From Deltaproteobacteria bacterium (lineage in GTDB: Bacteria > Desulfobacterota > Desulfobacteria > Desulfobacterales > Desulfatirhabdiaceae): 64,000 bases of DNA. The notes below the pieces were generated by a model, which ran no database searches, was not told where the DNA came from, and saw only the letters and a list, made by a program, of their open reading frames with translations. Numbering within the stretch: position 1 is the first letter of the stretch; each line of letters opens with the position of its first letter. The position numbers and the translations under genes are program-made. The DNA lies in NCBI GenBank assembly GCA_016219185.1, contig JACRBZ010000066.1, positions 62,001-126,000 of the forward strand, in the 5' to 3' direction. Shown here piece after piece: positions 18,255-25,849 of this stretch.

Positions 18255-19661
18255 TTATCCAGCGAGAGTAAAAATGCACAATTGGGTCGGAGAACCATAT
18301 CGTTCATCCACCGGACCGACTGGGGAAAATTTCGTGTCATAGCCATATCTTCTTGAGACTGTCATTGCCCAATCGTGGAATTCCCGGCGCGTCCACTCAA
18401 AACGATGGTCCTTGTGGCGGAGCCTATCGACCCCATTATTCTCCCACAGGACGTTGTATTCACGGTTCGGTGTCGTGAGAACGATTGTGCCGGGACGGGC
18501 GAACTCAAAGAGCATTCTTCCGAAGGACTCCAGGCGCGGCGCATCGAGGTGTTCCACCACCTCCACGACAGCAGCGGCGTCGTATCCATCAAGACGCCTG
18601 TCCCGGTACATGACAGAGCCATGCAAAAGCTCAATCCGTTCCTTCTGCCCGGTTGGCAGCTCGTTCAGGCGCAGGCGTTCGGAGGCGATCTCCAATGCCC
18701 GGAACGAAACATCCAGTCCGACGATCTTAGTGAACTGCTTTTCCTTAAGAAGCAACCGTAGCAACTTTCCTTTTCCGCAGCCAAGATCGAGAACACGCTC
18801 GGCGCTGGATGCTCTCAGAATCTCCATGACTGCCTCAAGCCGTTCTTCATCGAGGTTTATCGCCCTTTCCATCGTATCTTCAGAATGCGCATCATTCCTG
18901 TCGTTATCCGCCTCCTGCTCGGCAGGGTTGATATCCATCAGTCTGGCAAGCGCTTCCTCGGCGTAGCTCCGTTGATATTTGAGATATCGTTTTGCGATGT
19001 TTTCCCTTTCAGGATGCGCCGCAAGCCATCCTTCGCCGTGTCTCAACAGCTTATCGATTTCATTTCTGTCTACATAGTAGTGTTTCTGGTTATCGAGGAC
19101 GGGAATGAGCACGTAGAGGTGTTTGAAAAGCTCGACCACCGTTGTCTTTTTTGAAATCTCCACCGTGTAATAGATGCTGTCTCCCCACTCGGAGAACTTT
19201 CTGTCCAGCTCATGACGCCGTGCCTTGACATTGTAGCCAAGGGGCTCAAAGAGTCCATGCAGGAACTGTTCACCACTGCGACAGGGCAAAACCGACATCT
19301 TGGCTGACAGGGGCATCCTGGCATCCACCAGTTCAGGCTTTTGTCTACATCTGCCGTTGAGCGTCTGGCCAAAGCACCGCGAGAGGGCCACACTCATGAA
19401 CGAAGAAATCACGTAGGGTCGATCGTTTACATACTGTTCAAGAGGTGTCCCGGCATTGGCGTTGTTTTTGCCTCTCACGAGGTCCACGGGATCAACATCA
19501 AGCAGGATGGCGACGGTGCACGCCTCGGCCGTTGCCACCGGATAGAACACATGCACGGTACCGAAATGCAGCCTGGTTGCCTGACACCGATAAGGATTCT
19601 TGTGTAGCAGGTATCCCAGGTCTGTTGCCGGTTTATGCGTTGTTGTCAGCGTCAGGAGCAT
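18255..19661 (-). CDS. hen1: 3'-terminal RNA ribose 2'-O-methyltransferase Hen1
   Basis: The 468-residue product begins MLLTLTTTHKPATDLGYLLH, the characteristic start of bacterial Hen1. The N-terminal half activates Pnkp ligation in known systems. The C-terminal methyltransferase shows the SAM loop VLDLGCGKGKLLR, the metal-binding EVVEHLD and TTPNREYN. Hen1 methylates the 2'-OH at the break before sealing, making repaired RNA resistant to a second cut. The start follows AAGGT. An alternative ATG lies two codons upstream. Pnkp begins 22 bases downstream, completing the classical repair cassette. Confidence 0.95.
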   Translation of the reverse strand: MLLTLTTTHKPATDLGYLLHKNPYRCQATRLHFGTVHVFYPVATAEACTVAILLDVDPVDLVRGKNNANAGTPLEQYVNDRPYVISSFMSVALSRCFGQTLNGRCRQKPELVDARMPLSAKMSVLPCRSGEQFLHGLFEPLGYNVKARRHELDRKFSEWGDSIYYTVEISKKTTVVELFKHLYVLIPVLDNQKHYYVDRNEIDKLLRHGEGWLAAHPERENIAKRYLKYQRSYAEEALARLMDINPAEQEADNDRNDAHSEDTMERAINLDEERLEAVMEILRASSAERVLDLGCGKGKLLRLLLKEKQFTKIVGLDVSFRALEIASERLRLNELPTGQKERIELLHGSVMYRDRRLDGYDAAAVVEVVEHLDAPRLESFGRMLFEFARPGTIVLTTPNREYNVLWENNGVDRLRHKDHRFEWTRREFHDWAMTVSRRYGYDTKFSPVGPVDERYGSPTQLCIFTLAG

Positions 19662-19681
19662 CGTCATTACCTTGTAATTAA

Positions 19682-20029
19682 TTATGTTTTTTCTTTGAAT
19701 TGCGCATAGATATAATTGGGCGCCATGTCGAAAAACTTGAGCAATGCCGGACAAAGCCAGCCTTCCATGTCCAGAAGTTTGGAATAGTACCAGTTGCCAT
19801 CGGATTCTTCACGTCGCCGCTGAAATTCAATCTGATGTCCAGGAAACGGGGTTGACGAAAACAATAGGGTAAATCCTTTTTCTGCATTATTGATTTCAGC
19901 CACCATCTTTTCGATAACGTCGTCGGCGCCGGAAACAAATGGCTCTTGAAACAATCCCAATCTCTCATCGTCAAATACCCATGTGCCATTATATTTGTAT
20001 GGGTGTATCACGTTGATTACGTTAGCCAT
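19682..20029 (-). CDS. DUF6717-like protein, first gene of the RNA-repair run
   Basis: A 115-residue soluble protein with a strong AAAAGGAGA ribosome-binding site. It opens MANVINVIHPYKYNGTWVFD and contains GADDVIEKM and a TPFPGHQIEFQRRREE stretch, resembling the DUF6717 family of unknown function. Its stop is 20 bases before the hen1 start on the same strand, so it is likely the leading gene of the operon. No role is known. Co-transcription with hen1-pnkp is inferred. Confidence 0.72.
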   Translation of the reverse strand: MANVINVIHPYKYNGTWVFDDERLGLFQEPFVSGADDVIEKMVAEINNAEKGFTLLFSSTPFPGHQIEFQRRREESDGNWYYSKLLDMEGWLCPALLKFFDMAPNYIYAQFKEKT

Positions 20030-20050
20030 GGCATGATCTCCTTTTGAAAC

Positions 20051-20067
20051 GTAGATTTCAGATCTAC
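20051..20067. promoter_or_regulatory. Inverted repeat upstream of the RNA-repair operon
   Basis: GTAGAT-TTCAG-ATCTAC is a perfect six-base inverted repeat with a five-base spacer, 22 bases before the DUF6717 start. The spacing suits an operator or the stem of a leader hairpin. No regulator gene stands next to it, and I found no convincing -35/-10 pair. Confidence 0.35.
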
Positions 20068-20187
20068 TGTTGCATTAATAAATCTATGAAATTTGACGAC
20101 TCGTAAAACGTCAGGATGCAGCGTTGCATGTCATCCGGCCTGCTTACACAACCGTCCGTCAATGAAGAATGGATTACAGCCTGCACG

Positions 20188-20598
20188 TTATCTCATCCTG
20201 AGGTTAAAAGCTTGTTCTCCCCAATAAGCATTACTGCCACCATCGTTCATGCCCAATTTGTAGTCTTCAGGACACCTTTTACTTCCATCCCATACTGTAA
20301 TCGTGATATTAGAATCTGTACCCGTAATTGCAGCCAATACATTAGGAGCAGTAAGAGTTACACCGTGCCCACCATTCAAATCCGAAATCAAAGGCATTCC
20401 AACATGACTCGGTATCGCAAAGTAATCGGTTATAGCCTGAGCGATACTATAGGCATCGCACTCTGTAGCAGCGCAGTAAGTTTTATTCCTGTAAGAGATA
20501 AAGTTAGGAATTGCGATTGCAGCCAGAATGCCAATGATTGCTATGACAATCATGAGTTCAATAAGAGTAAATCCTTTTAAATTCCGAGTCGTCGTAAT
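20188..20598 (-). CDS. Type IV pilin (PilA-like) with apparent ATT start codon
   Basis: The reading frame encodes a class III signal, TTTRNLKG followed by FTLIELMIVIAIIGILAAIA, the pilin processing site and hydrophobic helix. The mature part is about 127 residues with three cysteines. No ATG, GTG or TTG exists between the upstream in-frame TGA and the signal. The only codon at proper spacing after AGGAGG is ATT at 20598. The ORF track therefore starts inside the helix at 20553. Either ATT is used, as in infC, or the start has mutated and the gene is silent. The other pilus genes are 30 kb away. Confidence 0.75.
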   Translation of the reverse strand: MTTTRNLKGFTLIELMIVIAIIGILAAIAIPNFISYRNKTYCAATECDAYSIAQAITDYFAIPSHVGMPLISDLNGGHGVTLTAPNVLAAITGTDSNITITVWDGSKRCPEDYKLGMNDGGSNAYWGEQAFNLRMR

Positions 20599-20640
20599 GT
20601 GACCTCCTAATTGCTTATTGAATATCTGAAAAAGAATATT

Positions 20641-21135
20641 TCATCTGATTTCCGGTGCCGGATTTTCAAAACGGGTATATGATTTCAGAAATGTGAGCGG
20701 TGCAAGACCCGTAGGTCCATTGACGATATGGTTGGCTTTTTCAATGAGCCGACGCAAACAACCTTTGTCATGGATGATTCTGGCATAATGAACGGCATTG
20801 ACGGCGATAGGAACCGATTCCAGAATCTGTATGATACTGGATATGCCGCCCATGGTCTCAAGATGCCCCTTTACTTTCAGGGCATTGGCCAGGGTCACCA
20901 GGTCAACAGGCTCCCCCTTGCCAAAGAGTTCCAGCATGGTTGCGTAAATTTTTTGATGGGCGGAGCGATAAAAATCATCCGCAGCCAGAACTTCGACAAT
21001 GTCCATCAGGGTGCTGTTATCATGAAGAATAGCGCTGATAATGGCTTCTTCAGCTTCGAGATTGTGGGGAGGAAGGTGGTAAAGAGAAGGATCTTGTTGG
21101 GATTTCATAAGGGCATTCTTTCGGTTGACATCCAT
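20641..21135 (-). pseudogene. 5' fragment of replicative DNA helicase (dnaB)
   Basis: Residues from SLYHLPPHNLEAEEAIISAI through DDFYRSAHQKIYATMLELF, EPVDLVTLANAL and ISSIIQILESVPIAVNAVHY are the N-terminal primase-interacting domain of DnaB. After LIEKANHIV the sequence becomes unrelated and stops. The RecA-like helicase domain is absent, so this is a truncated copy and not functional as a helicase. It may still be expressed and could in principle interfere, but that is speculation. The likely start is at 21135. The ORF upstream of it belongs to a duplicated leader shared with the WYL gene. Confidence 0.75.
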
Positions 21136-21465
21136 TCGTTGCTCTTCCTGGAATTGATCCGCATAAATATTTTCACTGTTTGAAAGTACTATATCACGGT
21201 AGCGTTCCATATAACGGAACGACTATTCATCTTTTTTCAAGGGGTATGATGTCGGAAAAATGGACTGAACACAGGAGATATGGGGAGCAACTGATTAGCC
21301 TGTTTGTCAGGCTTCTCTTCACCGGAGCGGGCTATTCCCAGATGGAATTATCCAAGAAACTCGGCTGCTCCAAACAAACGGTCATCAGGCTTGTCAATTA
21401 CATCCGGACGGCCTATGGCGTGGACATTGAGATGTGAAACCCTTTACGGAACATCTACTGATCCG
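21131..21465. repeat. Copy 1 of a duplicated WYL-gene leader and 5' region
   Basis: This stretch matches 21962-22400 closely. Shared landmarks are CATCCATTCGTT, GATCCGCAT, CACTGTTTGAAAG / CATTGTTTGAAAG, GGTAGCGTTCCAT, a CATCTTTTT block and then the start of a WYL regulator. The match resumes at TTTACGGAACATCT after a gap, so copy 1 has lost part of the coding region. Confidence 0.65.
21246..21437 (+). pseudogene. Truncated copy of a WYL-domain HTH regulator
   Basis: About 62 codons match the N-terminal winged-helix part of the intact gene at 22081: SEKWTEHRRYGEQLISLFVR and LGCSKQTVIRLVNYIR. It stops after YGVDIEM. The following bases match codons about 50 residues further into the intact gene (FTEHLL), showing an internal deletion with a frame change. 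The WYL effector domain is gone. Confidence 0.7.
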
Positions 21466-21483
21466 CAGCACACTGGCCATAGG

Positions 21484-21894
21484 TCATATACCGCCGCTTT
21501 TCAGAAAGATTCTAAGGAAGATATCATTTATATCTCCACGAATAATCCGTGAAGTTTTCAGTGGATGATTATAAAAATACGCAAATGCATCAATCTGAGA
21601 TCCATCATTTAACAATATGCAATTGATCTCTTTTCGCACATATAAAGAATGTTGTGCAGCTTTCGGGTTGTAACCTTTAATTTTGTCCAATGTCTTAAGC
21701 TTCTTGCTGTCAATGTCATATAGCTCACCGTAGGCAGAACCGTTTTCACTTTCGATCGTGGGATAATCGCCAAAATCATATGCCAAATCATATGGATGAC
21801 CGGTAGTAAATCCCACACCCAAGAAATGAGTGTCGGATAATACCGGATTTCCACTCATGCCATTCAGAAGCGATCCATAAATGAATAGGTTCAT
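21484..21894 (-). CDS. Gamma-glutamylcyclotransferase-like (GGCT/AIG2) protein
   Basis: The start at 21894 follows GGAGGAAAAA, giving 136 residues rather than the longer ORF. MNLFIYGSLLNG holds the YGSL substrate-binding motif, and SAYGELYDID holds the expected catalytic glutamate. Both are hallmarks of the GGCT-like fold, whose members cyclise gamma-glutamyl peptides or amines. The substrate is unknown. The gene sits between the two copies of the WYL leader on the opposite strand, and the region upstream of its start lies within copy 2. Confidence 0.78.
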   Translation of the reverse strand: MNLFIYGSLLNGMSGNPVLSDTHFLGVGFTTGHPYDLAYDFGDYPTIESENGSAYGELYDIDSKKLKTLDKIKGYNPKAAQHSLYVRKEINCILLNDGSQIDAFAYFYNHPLKTSRIIRGDINDIFLRIFLKSGGI

Positions 21895-21961
21895 TTTTTC
21901 CTCCTTCAATCTTGATGGGTTGATAATGGCCTCTGGGAAAAGTCGTTTCCCTTGAGCATGC

Positions 21962-22400
21962 ATCCATTCGTTAATCTTCTTGAACCCGATCCGCATGAAA
22001 TGTTTTCATTGTTTGAAAGCATGATAACATGGTAGCGTTCCATGTCGCAGAATGATTAATCATCTTTTTAAGGGGAGGGCATGATGCCGAAAAAATTGGA
22101 TGATCACAAGAGTTACGGGGAGAAACTGATCAGCCTGTTTGCCAGGCTGCTATTTTCCAACGCGAGCTATTCACTTATAGAATTGTCCAGAATGCTCGGT
22201 TGTTCAAAACAGAGCGTCATCAGGCTGATCGATGATATCCGGATGGCCTATAGCGTGGAAATTGAAGAAACCATTCAGGGAAACAGAAAATATTACCGCA
22301 TCGTCAAGCAGGGAAAAGCAACGCCCGTAATTCCGTTGACCGAGTCGGAACTTACCGCCTTGCAGATGTGCAAGACATTTACGGAACATCTCTTGGGTGA
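21962..22400. repeat. Copy 2 of the WYL leader and 5' region (intact gene)
   Basis: This is the partner of 21131-21465, with the same order of landmarks up to TTTACGGAACATCTC. It contains the region upstream of the intact WYL gene, so both copies probably carried the same promoter. Confidence 0.65.
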
Positions 22401-23094
22401 TCAGTTTTATCTTGAGGCTACCCGGGCCTTGGAGAAAAACCTGTCCTTGACAGCAAGCGCAGGTGGATTACCGTCTCGCCATTTTGCCTCCTTCAGCACG
22501 GGAACGATCGATTATACCCCCCACCAGGAACAAATCCGCATCCTGATCGAGGCCATGAAAGCGATGAATACCTGTCGGATCACATACCAGGCGATAATGG
22601 AAAAGAAGGCCAAAACCTATCATATCAGCCCGCTGAAGATATTCTCCTATCGGGATACCCTGTATCTCCACGCTCGATTGGCCAGAGAACCGGGCAAAAC
22701 TTACAGGGAACCGGATTTCGATCCATTGCTGGCGATTCACCGGTTATTAAAGGTGGAAATGACAGACCGGGGTTTTGAATACCCGGCGGATTATGATTTT
22801 GAGGAAGTTTTCAATAAAAACTTTGGTGTCATAAAGGATAATTGTTTCGAGGCAGAGGTGGAGTTCACCGGCTGGGCGGCACGACACGTGGCTGAGCGGA
22901 CCTGGAGCCCGGATCAGAAAATCACAAATATTGATGACGATAAAATTCGTCTTACATTGTTCGTCACATCGGATGTGGAATTGATCGCTTGGATTCAGTC
23001 TTTTGGCGATGCGGCAAGAGTAATAGAGCCGGATTGGCTGGTGAAAGAAATCAAAAATAAAGTAAAAAGGACAGCGGCTCTGTACAAAAAATAA
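22081..23094 (+). CDS. HTH/WYL-domain transcriptional regulator
   Basis: A 337-residue protein. The N-terminal winged helix-turn-helix is YSLIELSRMLGCSKQSVIRL. The WYL region shows KTYHISPLKIFSYRDTLYLHAR and PDFDPLLAIHRLLKVEM. The C-terminal WCX part has FEAEVEFTGWAARHVAERTW. WYL proteins are ligand-responsive regulators, often of defence, DNA repair or stress genes, and may bind nucleic acid. Start at ATG 22081 follows AGGGGAGGG. Its target is not evident. The nearest defence-like locus is the RNA-repair island 2 kb away. Confidence 0.9.
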   Translation: MMPKKLDDHKSYGEKLISLFARLLFSNASYSLIELSRMLGCSKQSVIRLIDDIRMAYSVEIEETIQGNRKYYRIVKQGKATPVIPLTESELTALQMCKTFTEHLLGDQFYLEATRALEKNLSLTASAGGLPSRHFASFSTGTIDYTPHQEQIRILIEAMKAMNTCRITYQAIMEKKAKTYHISPLKIFSYRDTLYLHARLAREPGKTYREPDFDPLLAIHRLLKVEMTDRGFEYPADYDFEEVFNKNFGVIKDNCFEAEVEFTGWAARHVAERTWSPDQKITNIDDDKIRLTLFVTSDVELIAWIQSFGDAARVIEPDWLVKEIKNKVKRTAALYKK

Positions 23095-23204
23095 TTGAAT
23101 GATGAAAAACCATGGCCACCACGCCTGCTTTTAGTGATCACTGTGGATATATAGGTGGAGCGGATTTTCGCGATATCATATATTTACATGGCCGTAGCCA
23201 AGTA

Positions 23205-23536
23205 TATAACGGTAGAAAATAGCCAATGTTTTCTTTTCGAAAACATTGGCTATGATGGAGGGAATTGACCTGAAAGACTGAATGACAAAAATGAAAAATT
23301 ACATTTTCATATTCAGTTTTTCATCATCAGTTGCGCGACCGCCTTTTCCAGGCCGTCGATGGACAGTTCAAACATGGGAAAGATGCGGCCGATGGCCGAA
23401 ATGCTCGGAGTGTAATTCCACATGGAAACCGGGGCCGGATTTAGCCAGACACAGTGCTTGAAGGTTTCGGACAAAAATTTCAGCCGCTCGATGCTGGGTT
23501 TGGAAGTGCGCTCTTCAATGTGATGGAGCCGTCCTG
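23205..23536 (-). pseudogene. Partial duplicate of the VWA-protein gene 3' end and its terminator
   Basis: The minus-strand frame gives [20 protein letters not shown], then WNYTPSISAIGRIFPMFELS and the same AVAQLMMKN ending as the intact gene at 26050-27243. The similarity continues downstream through the terminator-like hairpin (23221-23251, a perfect 13-base stem, AGCCAATGTTTTC). Only about 75 codons of coding sequence are present, so this is a stray 3' copy. At its upstream edge it is fused to a rarD fragment. Confidence 0.8.
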
Positions 23537-23642
23537 GGCCCGATGGGAAGCCACTGAAAGGGGCGCAAGCGCTCGCGCAGGAAAATGACACCCAGAAAAA
23601 TACTGAGCAGGGAATTGATGAAATACCCGGCTCGATTCGACA
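23537..23642. repeat. Duplicate of an internal rarD fragment
   Basis: About 105 bases match rarD positions 4362-4467, including GCGCAAGCGCTCGCGCAGGA and ACACCCAGAAAAATACTGAG, with a few substitutions and a 2-base indel near the end. It abuts the VWA fragment without a gap, so two unrelated gene pieces have been joined. No coding function is expected. A G10 run follows at 23668. Confidence 0.8.
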
Positions 23643-23715
23643 TCATCCTTGTCCAGAGATGGATACAGGGGGGGGGGTGAACTCCCATCACCCGATTATA
23701 AATAATTTCATATGG

Positions 23716-24519
23716 TTATTTGCAAAGCAATCTTTGGAGTTCAGATAGTTGTACACGCGAAGTCAAATCAACACTCAAAGGCGTAACAGACACAAACCTG
23801 TCAATTGCAAAAGCATAAATATCTGATTCAGGGTCAAGTTCCGCCCCATTAATATTTATGATAGTTTTTCCATCACCTATTCTGCTTTTAATTGTAGGAT
23901 TTTCGATGGCTTTTGAATAATAACTTACCTTTGCTAACCTGGTGATTTTGAATTCAGTTAACAGAGTGGCATCACTAGGGACGTCAATTTTCAAAACATC
24001 GACATCGGATTGTATTTTTTTCGATAATAGAGATTTTGCAAAACGATTCAGGAAAAATGATGATGCCGTCCAATCCTGATCCGTATATCTGTGATGGGAT
24101 TCAATATCGGTTTGTTTGGATATTGCTATACCAGGTATGCCAGAGCTCGCCCCTTCAAGTGCTGCACCGATAGTGCCTGAGCTTGTAATGTTGATTCCAA
24201 GATTTTCTCCATAATTAATTCCAGAAACAAGCAAATCAGGAATATTTTCTTTGAATATCGTTCTTAAACTATGTCTGACAATTAGAGCAGGTGAACACTC
24301 ACAGTGATAAGCTGGAATTTCCCTTCCGTTTATTTGATATTCAATGGGTTTGAGACATGATAATTTGTCTCCGGTTAAGCCACGCCCGGTTCCTGTTTGC
24401 TGATGGCTTGGAGCAACAATTGTTACATTTCCAATGTCTATCACTGCCTTAACTGCAGCTCGGAGACCAGGTGATTCAATTCCATCATCATTCGTTATTA
24501 AGATATTGTAATTTCGCAT
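23716..24519 (-). CDS. surE: 5'/3'-nucleotidase SurE
   Basis: The 267-residue product has the SurE active-site pattern: ILITNDDGIESPGL near the N-terminus, VAPSHQQTGTG, LVSGINYGENLG and SSGTIGAALEG. SurE enzymes dephosphorylate nucleoside 5'- and 3'-monophosphates using a divalent metal held by the two aspartates. Length is normal. It is clearly more AT-rich than the core genes here and lies directly next to a probable attC site, so it may be a mobile cassette copy rather than the housekeeping gene, which usually sits beside pcm or rpoS. Confidence 0.9.
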   Translation of the reverse strand: MRNYNILITNDDGIESPGLRAAVKAVIDIGNVTIVAPSHQQTGTGRGLTGDKLSCLKPIEYQINGREIPAYHCECSPALIVRHSLRTIFKENIPDLLVSGINYGENLGINITSSGTIGAALEGASSGIPGIAISKQTDIESHHRYTDQDWTASSFFLNRFAKSLLSKKIQSDVDVLKIDVPSDATLLTEFKITRLAKVSYYSKAIENPTIKSRIGDGKTIININGAELDPESDIYAFAIDRFVSVTPLSVDLTSRVQLSELQRLLCK

Positions 24520-24537
24520 TAACTTTTGATTTATTGA

Positions 24538-24598
24538 TTCTAACGCTGGGCATCAGTAGGCGCGCGCTTTTGCGATCTGCTGTATGCCTTTGTTAGCA
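24538..24598. mobile_element. Probable integron attC recombination site
   Basis: The 61-base segment runs TTCTAAC-GCTGGGCATCAG ... CTGCTGTATGCC-TTTGTTAGCA. The outer TAAC/GTTA core sites and inner GGCATCAG / CTGTATGCC boxes form the imperfect palindrome typical of attC sites, with a GC-rich centre (GGCGCGCGCTTTTGCGATC) as the variable loop. It lies between surE and the HEPN-like gene, as expected for a cassette boundary. No integrase gene or second attC site was found in the window. Confidence 0.62.
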
Positions 24599-24695
24599 AT
24601 GCATTTTTGAGATTCAGGTAAAGATCCTTCGCACTATTATTCACCATATATACGAAAATTATTAGCTGAAAATAAGTTCTGATATAACAATTTAA

Positions 24696-25213
24696 TTATT
24701 CTCTGAGCTGCTTCAGTTCACGAAGGAATGAAGACGGTTCAAACCCATTTGGTCCAGACCACGGTTGTCCTTCCTTATTCTGTGGATATCTGTATTTTTG
24801 ATCATGAGGATTGTCCTTCTCAAACTTTTCAATTATGATTTTATATTCTTTTACTTTGTCTGGCTCGATATTAGAAAAATCTGGCTCCTCTGATGTAATA
24901 AATAGAAGATAGAACATGTATTTTTTACCCGGATAGAGATTTTTGTATCTGTTGTTGAGAGTCCCGATGTTATGTGTTGTCCCCACATTTTCCTCGGGAA
25001 CCGATTTTAAAATCGCGCCCTTTAGAAATAATTCGGTTGCGTGAAATGCAAGATACAATACAACGGAGCCCCTTACATATGTTGCCTTCTTGGTCGATCT
25101 TGCCAGTACAGTACATAAGCGAATAGCTGAAGATATGCGTTTGAAAATGTCGAAAACTGCTCGGGCACAGCCAAATTCACAACTTCTGAGTCGATTAACA
25201 TGTTCCATTCCAT
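24696..25213 (-). pseudogene. HEPN-like hypothetical protein, probably frameshifted near its N-terminus
   Basis: The body contains VRGSVVLYLAFHATELFLKG, resembling the helix of HEPN-type proteins, then a polar C-terminal half. The ORF-track start (25208) gives an odd N-terminus. Starting from the ATG at 25213, preceded by GAGGGG, the other frame gives a more natural sequence (AVPEQFSTFSNAYLQ) that would join the main frame near 25130 with one indel. It follows parE by about ten bases on the same strand and precedes the attC site. AT-rich. It is either a decayed gene or a sequencing error, and I would not assign a function. Confidence 0.5.
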
Positions 25214-25223
25214 GGATTGCCCC

Positions 25224-25541
25224 TCACACTGCTAATAATATTCGTTCTGCCTGTATTTCATCTACAGGCAGAATTTGTTTTCTATGCCGAACAGTAAGCA
25301 TTGATATTTTGTCTTTCTCAACTCTGTAAATGATACGATAATTTCCATAAATCAATTCACGAATATCTTCTCTTTGTATTTCTGGAACTATCCGACCACT
25401 CTTTGGTGAAGATTTGAGGAGTTGAACCTTGTCGAACAAGGTTTCTACCCATTTTGCTGCAGCCAAAGGATTGTCCCGAGCTATGTATTCTGAAATTTCT
25501 GTTGCCCTGTCTATCGCGAGAGGGGACCATATGATTTTCAT
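25224..25541 (-). CDS. parE: ParE/RelE-superfamily toxin
   Basis: A 105-residue protein with the ParE pattern: IIWSPLAIDRATEISEYIA, SPKSGRIVPEIQREDIRELI and YGNYRIIYRVEKDKISMLTV followed by RHRK. ParE toxins poison gyrase, while RelE relatives cleave ribosome-bound mRNA. The sequence favours ParE because of the EIQREDIRELIYGNYRI segment. It is encoded directly after a Phd/YefM-type antitoxin with a four-base overlap. Intact. Confidence 0.85.
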   Translation of the reverse strand: MKIIWSPLAIDRATEISEYIARDNPLAAAKWVETLFDKVQLLKSSPKSGRIVPEIQREDIRELIYGNYRIIYRVEKDKISMLTVRHRKQILPVDEIQAERILLAV

Positions 25542-25819
25542 TTTCCGATCCGTCCCAGAATTGCAGCCTTGGCTTCATTATGTTCAATGCCAGCCCCAGC
25601 ATTAATTTGTGCTATGGCTGTTTGTACGTCCTCCAATAACTCAATCTTTTCTTGCATGGATTCATACTCTGCAACATCAAGTAATACAGCGACACCTTTG
25701 CCATGCTGGGTAATGACTAGCGGTCTCTTTGTGTCATGCACTTGTTTTAGAAAAGAAGCAATTCCAGTTCGGAACTCTGACATTGGACGAATGTCTTGAT
25801 CGATTTTTAATCTCTGCAT
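25538..25819 (-). CDS. Phd/YefM-family antitoxin
   Basis: Starting at 25819 after AAGAGGT, the 93-residue product reads MQRLKIDQDIRPMSEFRTGI and then RPLVITQHGKGVAVLLDVAEY. This is the DNA-binding fold of Phd/YefM antitoxins, with a disordered toxin-binding C-terminus (NEAKAAILGRIGK). The ORF track adds 20 upstream codons that overlap the promoter. It should repress its own operon and neutralise ParE. Confidence 0.87.
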   Translation of the reverse strand: MQRLKIDQDIRPMSEFRTGIASFLKQVHDTKRPLVITQHGKGVAVLLDVAEYESMQEKIELLEDVQTAIAQINAGAGIEHNEAKAAILGRIGK

Positions 25820-25849
25820 AATGCACCTCTTGGTAGTTTTTTTTAGTAC

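Noticed and set aside
20641-21135. dnaB fragment considered as a functional small replication protein
   Set aside because: It ends within the linker, lacks the helicase domain, and its tail is unrelated sequence. Truncated copy is the simpler reading.
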